Positions 60,634 to 64,000 of a DNA stretch of 64,000 nt are shown here, piece after piece; positions within the stretch are counted from its first letter, which is position 1; each line of letters begins with the position of its first letter. The translations under genes were made by a program, and so were the position numbers. Source of the stretch: Mucilaginibacter inviolabilis (GTDB taxonomy: Bacteria; Bacteroidota; Bacteroidia; Sphingobacteriales; Sphingobacteriaceae); assembly GCF_011089895.1 (NCBI RefSeq), contig NZ_JAANAT010000005.1:124001-188000 (forward strand), read 5' to 3'. Under the pieces are notes generated by a model, which did not search any database, was not told the origin of the DNA, and worked only from the letters and a program-made list of their open reading frames with translations.

Positions 60634-63600
60634 TTATGAACAACCCATAGAGTTGCCACAGTTGAGACATTTATAACAGGTACCCGAGCGCAGGGTGGTA
60701 TGCCCGCATACGTTACAGGCGGGAGCATCGCTTTGTACGCCCATACTCAGATCGACGGACAAACCCTGTCTTTTAGCATTATTAAACCCATTATTAACAG
60801 GCACATATACATTGCTTTCATCGGTATTAAAATCCTCGTCGCCCATTTGCGGATTGCCGAGAGGTGCATTGTTTTCAGTGAGTACATGCACCAGATCGGT
60901 ACGGTTCTGGTATTCATAACCTAGCATCCGGAAAATATAATCGATAATACTGGTGGCGCTCTTGATATTGGCATGGCCCGATACCATACCGGCAGGCTCA
61001 AAACGAGTGAAAGTAAATTTCTCTACATACTCTTCCAGCGGCACTCCGTATTGTAGGCCCACCGAAACGGCAATGGCAAAACAGTTCATGAGCGAGCGGA
61101 AGGTAGCACCCTCCTTGTGCATATCCACAAATATTTCGCCCAGGGTACCATCCTCATATTCGCCGGTGCGCACAAATACATTTTGCCCGTCGATAGTGGC
61201 TTTTTGCGTAAACCCGCGGCGTTTAAAGGGCAAACTCTTCTTTTGCACCACGCGCGACAGTTCGCGCATAAAGTTGGTGTCTTTTGATTTTTCCATAATG
61301 GCTATCGCCGCCTCGATCACCTGCTCAGGTGTCAGATCACTTAGTTTTACGTTGGCCGCTTCACCCAGTACTTCTTCTACGGTTTCCAGTTTATCGTCTG
61401 CCTCTTCTTTGGCGTCGGATTTGGTGGATAACGGCTGGCTCAGCTTGCAGCCATCGCGGTAAAGCGCGTTGGCTTTCAGCCCCAGCTCCCATGATAGCTG
61501 GTAGCAATCCTTGATCTCATCAACCTTAGCTTCATTAGGCAGGTTGATGGTTTTGGATATAGCGCCTGACAGGAAAGGTTGCGCCGCAGCCATCATTTTG
61601 ATGTGACCATGCGCGTGGATGTAACGTTCGCCTTTGGCGCCGCATTTATTGGCGCAATCAAAAATGGGGTAATGTGCTTCTTTCAGATAAGGGGCACCTT
61701 CAATGGTCATGGTGCCGCAGATGTACTCATTGGCTTCGGCTATTTGTTTTTTGCTGAAACCGAGCGCACGCAGTACGTTAAAGTCGGGCGCGTTATATTG
61801 GTCGGCAGTGATGCCCAGGCGTTTCAGACATTCCTCGCCCAGCGACCAGATATTGAACGCGAAGCTGATCTCAAAGGCCGATACCAGTCCTTTATCGAGT
61901 TTTTCCAGTTCATCATCGGTAAAACCTTTAGCTTTTAAGCTGTCGGTATTCACATGCGGCGCGCCTTTTAAGCTGGCCGAACCTTTGGCGTAGTTTACAA
62001 TGGCGGTAACCTCGTGCTCGCGGTAACCCAAATTGCGTAAGGCTTCGGGCACCGCCTGGTTGATGATCTTGAAATAACCACCACCCGATAGCTTTTTGAA
62101 TTTCACCAGCGCAAAATCGGGTTCGATGCCGGTAGTATCGCAATCCATCACCAAACCAATGGTGCCTGTTGGGGCAATTACGGTAGTTTGAGCGTTGCGA
62201 TAGCCGTGCTTCTCGCCCATTTCTACAGCCTTATCCCAGGCGTTGCAGGCGGCCGACAGCAGATAATCCGGACAATATTTTGGATCGATACCCGGAGGGG
62301 CTATCTCCAGATTCTCATAATTTTCGGTAGAGTTATAAGCCGTGTAGCGATGATTGCGCATTACCCGCAGCATATGCTGTTTATTATCGTTGTATTTGCG
62401 GAAAGGTCCCAGCTCACGGGCCATTTCGGCCGAAGTAGCATAGGCCGTCCCCGTCATAATAGCGGTGATGGCCCCACCAATAGCGCGGGCCTTATCACTG
62501 TCGTAAGGAATACCGTTCACCATGAGTGCCGAACCCAGATTAGCATAACCCAGGCCCAGGGTTCGGTAATCGTAAGATAACTGCGCTACTTCTTCGGATG
62601 GGAATTGTGCCATCAGTACGGAGATCTCCAATACGATAGTCCACATGCGGCAGGCATATTCAAATCCTTTTACATCAAATACCCGGGTTTGCGGATCAAA
62701 AAAATGCGCCAGGTTAATAGAAGCCAGATTACAGGCCGTATTATCCAGGAACATATACTCGGAGCAGGGGTTGGAGGCATTGATGCGACCACCTTCGGGG
62801 CAGGTATGCCACTCGTTAATGGTGGTATCAAACTGCACACCCGGATCGGCGCAGGCCCAGGCAGCAAAAGCGATATCGTCCCAAAGTTTTTGCGAGGCGA
62901 CGGTTTTGGTCACTTTACCAGTAATGCGACTGGTAAGTTCCCAGGGGTTCTCTGCTCTAAGGGCGTGGAAAAAGCTATTGGGTACGCGCACCGAATTGTT
63001 AGAATTTTGGCCAGATACGGTACGATAAGCCTCGCCTTCATAGTCGGACGAATAACCGGCGGCTATCAGCGCGGCCACTTTCTTTTCCTCCTCTACTTTC
63101 CAATTCACAAAACCTTCAATTTCGGGGTGATCCAGATCGAGGCAAACCATTTTGGCCGCCCGGCGTGTTGTACCGCCCGATTTGATGGCACCGGCGGCAC
63201 GGTCACCTATTTTGAGGAAAGACATTAAGCCTGAGGAATAACCACCACCGGCCAGTTTTTCTGTTTCGCCGCGAATCTTGGAGAAGTTGGTACCCACACC
63301 CGATCCATATTTAAATATACGGGCCTCGCGTACCCAAAGATCCATGATGCCGCCCTTGTTCACCAGATCGTCATCAACAGACAATATAAAACAGGCATGC
63401 GGCTGTGGGCGCTCATAAGCGGAAGTTGATTTGCTGAGCGTTTCGGTAAGCGGATCAACAAAGTAATGCCCCTGTGGCTTACCTGTGATACCATACGAAT
63501 TATGCAACCCGGTATTGAACCATTGCGGCGAGTTTGGCGCGGCCAGTTGCCCAACAATGGTATAAACTATTTCATCATAAAAAATATCAGCGTCTTTTGG

Positions 63601-63954
63601 GCTGGCGAAATAGCCATAGCGCACGCCCCAGTCTTTCCAGCAGTTGGCCATGCGGTGAGCCACCTGCTTGATGCTTTTTTCGGTCCCGATGCTGCCATCG
63701 GCCTGCGGTACGCCAGCTTTCCGAAAATATTTTTGTGCCAATATATCGGTTGCCACCTGGCTCCAGGTAACAGGCACTTCTACATCGTTCATTTCAAACA
63801 CCGCATCGCCCGATGGGTTGCGGATTACCGACGATCGCTTATCATATGTAAACAGATCGAATACGTTAATTCCTTCTTTAGTGAAATAGCGTGTTGTTTT
63901 AAGCCCTTTCCCGCTGCTGGAGGCGGACATTTTGGAGGTAATGTTTTTGGCCAT
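60634..63954 (-). CDS. nrdJ: Adenosylcobalamin-dependent (class II) ribonucleotide reductase
   Basis: A 1106-residue class II ribonucleotide reductase, making deoxyribonucleotides with a B12-derived radical, with or without oxygen. Hallmarks are PQWFNTGLHNSYG, GVGTNFSKIRGE, SGGTTRRAAKMV, INASNPCSEYMFLDNTACNLASIN, VIAPTGTIGLVMDCDTTGIEPDF and the C-terminal zinc-ribbon CNVCGHT...CYKCLNCG. An extra C-terminal region of ~150 residues between the barrel and the ribbon (DUF3127-free, with RRGFTQKATIDGQN and FASAVGLQYG-like phrases) matches the long vitamin B12-dependent form. Only 46 bp lie upstream, so a cobalamin riboswitch cannot be judged. Confidence 0.95.
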   Translation of the reverse strand: MAKNITSKMSASSSGKGLKTTRYFTKEGINVFDLFTYDKRSSVIRNPSGDAVFEMNDVEVPVTWSQVATDILAQKYFRKAGVPQADGSIGTEKSIKQVAHRMANCWKDWGVRYGYFASPKDADIFYDEIVYTIVGQLAAPNSPQWFNTGLHNSYGITGKPQGHYFVDPLTETLSKSTSAYERPQPHACFILSVDDDLVNKGGIMDLWVREARIFKYGSGVGTNFSKIRGETEKLAGGGYSSGLMSFLKIGDRAAGAIKSGGTTRRAAKMVCLDLDHPEIEGFVNWKVEEEKKVAALIAAGYSSDYEGEAYRTVSGQNSNNSVRVPNSFFHALRAENPWELTSRITGKVTKTVASQKLWDDIAFAAWACADPGVQFDTTINEWHTCPEGGRINASNPCSEYMFLDNTACNLASINLAHFFDPQTRVFDVKGFEYACRMWTIVLEISVLMAQFPSEEVAQLSYDYRTLGLGYANLGSALMVNGIPYDSDKARAIGGAITAIMTGTAYATSAEMARELGPFRKYNDNKQHMLRVMRNHRYTAYNSTENYENLEIAPPGIDPKYCPDYLLSAACNAWDKAVEMGEKHGYRNAQTTVIAPTGTIGLVMDCDTTGIEPDFALVKFKKLSGGGYFKIINQAVPEALRNLGYREHEVTAIVNYAKGSASLKGAPHVNTDSLKAKGFTDDELEKLDKGLVSAFEISFAFNIWSLGEECLKRLGITADQYNAPDFNVLRALGFSKKQIAEANEYICGTMTIEGAPYLKEAHYPIFDCANKCGAKGERYIHAHGHIKMMAAAQPFLSGAISKTINLPNEAKVDEIKDCYQLSWELGLKANALYRDGCKLSQPLSTKSDAKEEADDKLETVEEVLGEAANVKLSDLTPEQVIEAAIAIMEKSKDTNFMRELSRVVQKKSLPFKRRGFTQKATIDGQNVFVRTGEYEDGTLGEIFVDMHKEGATFRSLMNCFAIAVSVGLQYGVPLEEYVEKFTFTRFEPAGMVSGHANIKSATSIIDYIFRMLGYEYQNRTDLVHVLTENNAPLGNPQMGDEDFNTDESNVYVPVNNGFNNAKRQGLSVDLSMGVQSDAPACNVCGHTTLRSGTCYKCLNCGNSMGCS

Positions 63955-64000
63955 AGTATTATAGATTTAGAAGATGAGAGAGCGATAACTCAAAACACTA

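Noticed and set aside
63955..64000. Cobalamin riboswitch ahead of nrdJ
   Set aside because: Only 46 bp of upstream DNA are in the window, too little to hold or exclude one.

Overview
The window comes from a member of the Bacteroidota, most likely family Sphingobacteriaceae and closest in style to Mucilaginibacter or Pedobacter. The signs are moderate GC content, -7 promoter boxes of the form TAnnTTTG, TonB-dependent receptors with an N-terminal carboxypeptidase-like domain, HYC_CC_PP and DUF1835 family proteins, few Shine-Dalgarno sites, and many intergenic palindromes. It is an ordinary chromosomal segment. I see no prophage, integrase, transposase, CRISPR array or rRNA operon.

Layout. At 1-4.5 kb are a truncated His/Gly-rich secreted protein, a TonB-dependent receptor, and a divergent DtxR/MntR-type metalloregulator with a perfect inverted-repeat operator between them. 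At 4.9-10.3 kb are the pyruvate dehydrogenase E1 beta subunit, a RibD-like reductase, LutB, an M28 peptidase lipoprotein and RpiB. At 10.6-16.3 kb are tatC and a fatty-acid/phospholipid operon on the minus strand (DUF177/yceD-rpmF-plsX-fabH-accB-accC). At 16.6-19.9 kb are a NagX-like membrane protein, pdxA and the divergent rsmA. At 20.6-21.9 kb a nucleotide pyrophosphatase-like gene is broken by one frameshift. At 22-30 kb are EcsC-like, 2-hydroxyacid dehydrogenase, greA, HIT, a divergent PNPOx/MocR pair and a beta-barrel protein. At 30.4-33.8 kb is one large secreted ThuA/sugar-dehydrogenase/PKD/cytochrome c fusion.

At 34.1-34.5 kb, in a gap without protein genes, lie two tandem minus-strand tRNA-like genes. 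Each folds as a full cloverleaf with a 40-44-nt variable region, GUC in the anticodon position and G73. Their acceptor stems differ by compensatory base pairs, and a promoter and a terminator bracket the pair. This is the most unusual object in the window. A divergent Lrp/AsnC regulator follows it.

At 35-43.7 kb are Tex, a GDSL hydrolase, prolyl oligopeptidase, small envelope proteins and LpxH. At 43.9-49.7 kb are prfA and an ApbE / small basic protein / beta-barrel / two-component locus. At 50-52.6 kb are an OmpA lipoprotein and a three-gene, probably metal-related cluster (HYC_CC_PP, secreted HMA, outer-membrane protein). At 52.9-60.1 kb are a coiled-coil membrane protein, a GHL10-type glycosidase, SDR, DUF1835 and several poorly known secreted proteins. 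At 60.6-64 kb is the class II (B12-dependent) ribonucleotide reductase.

Intergenic DNA is rich in repeats. They include a three-copy ~110-bp element with GGGTTTACA-type ends beside terminators, a 153-bp nested palindrome, and several REP-like families with GAGGAACGAAGGATCT or TGCAAATATGCAGATG-type cores.
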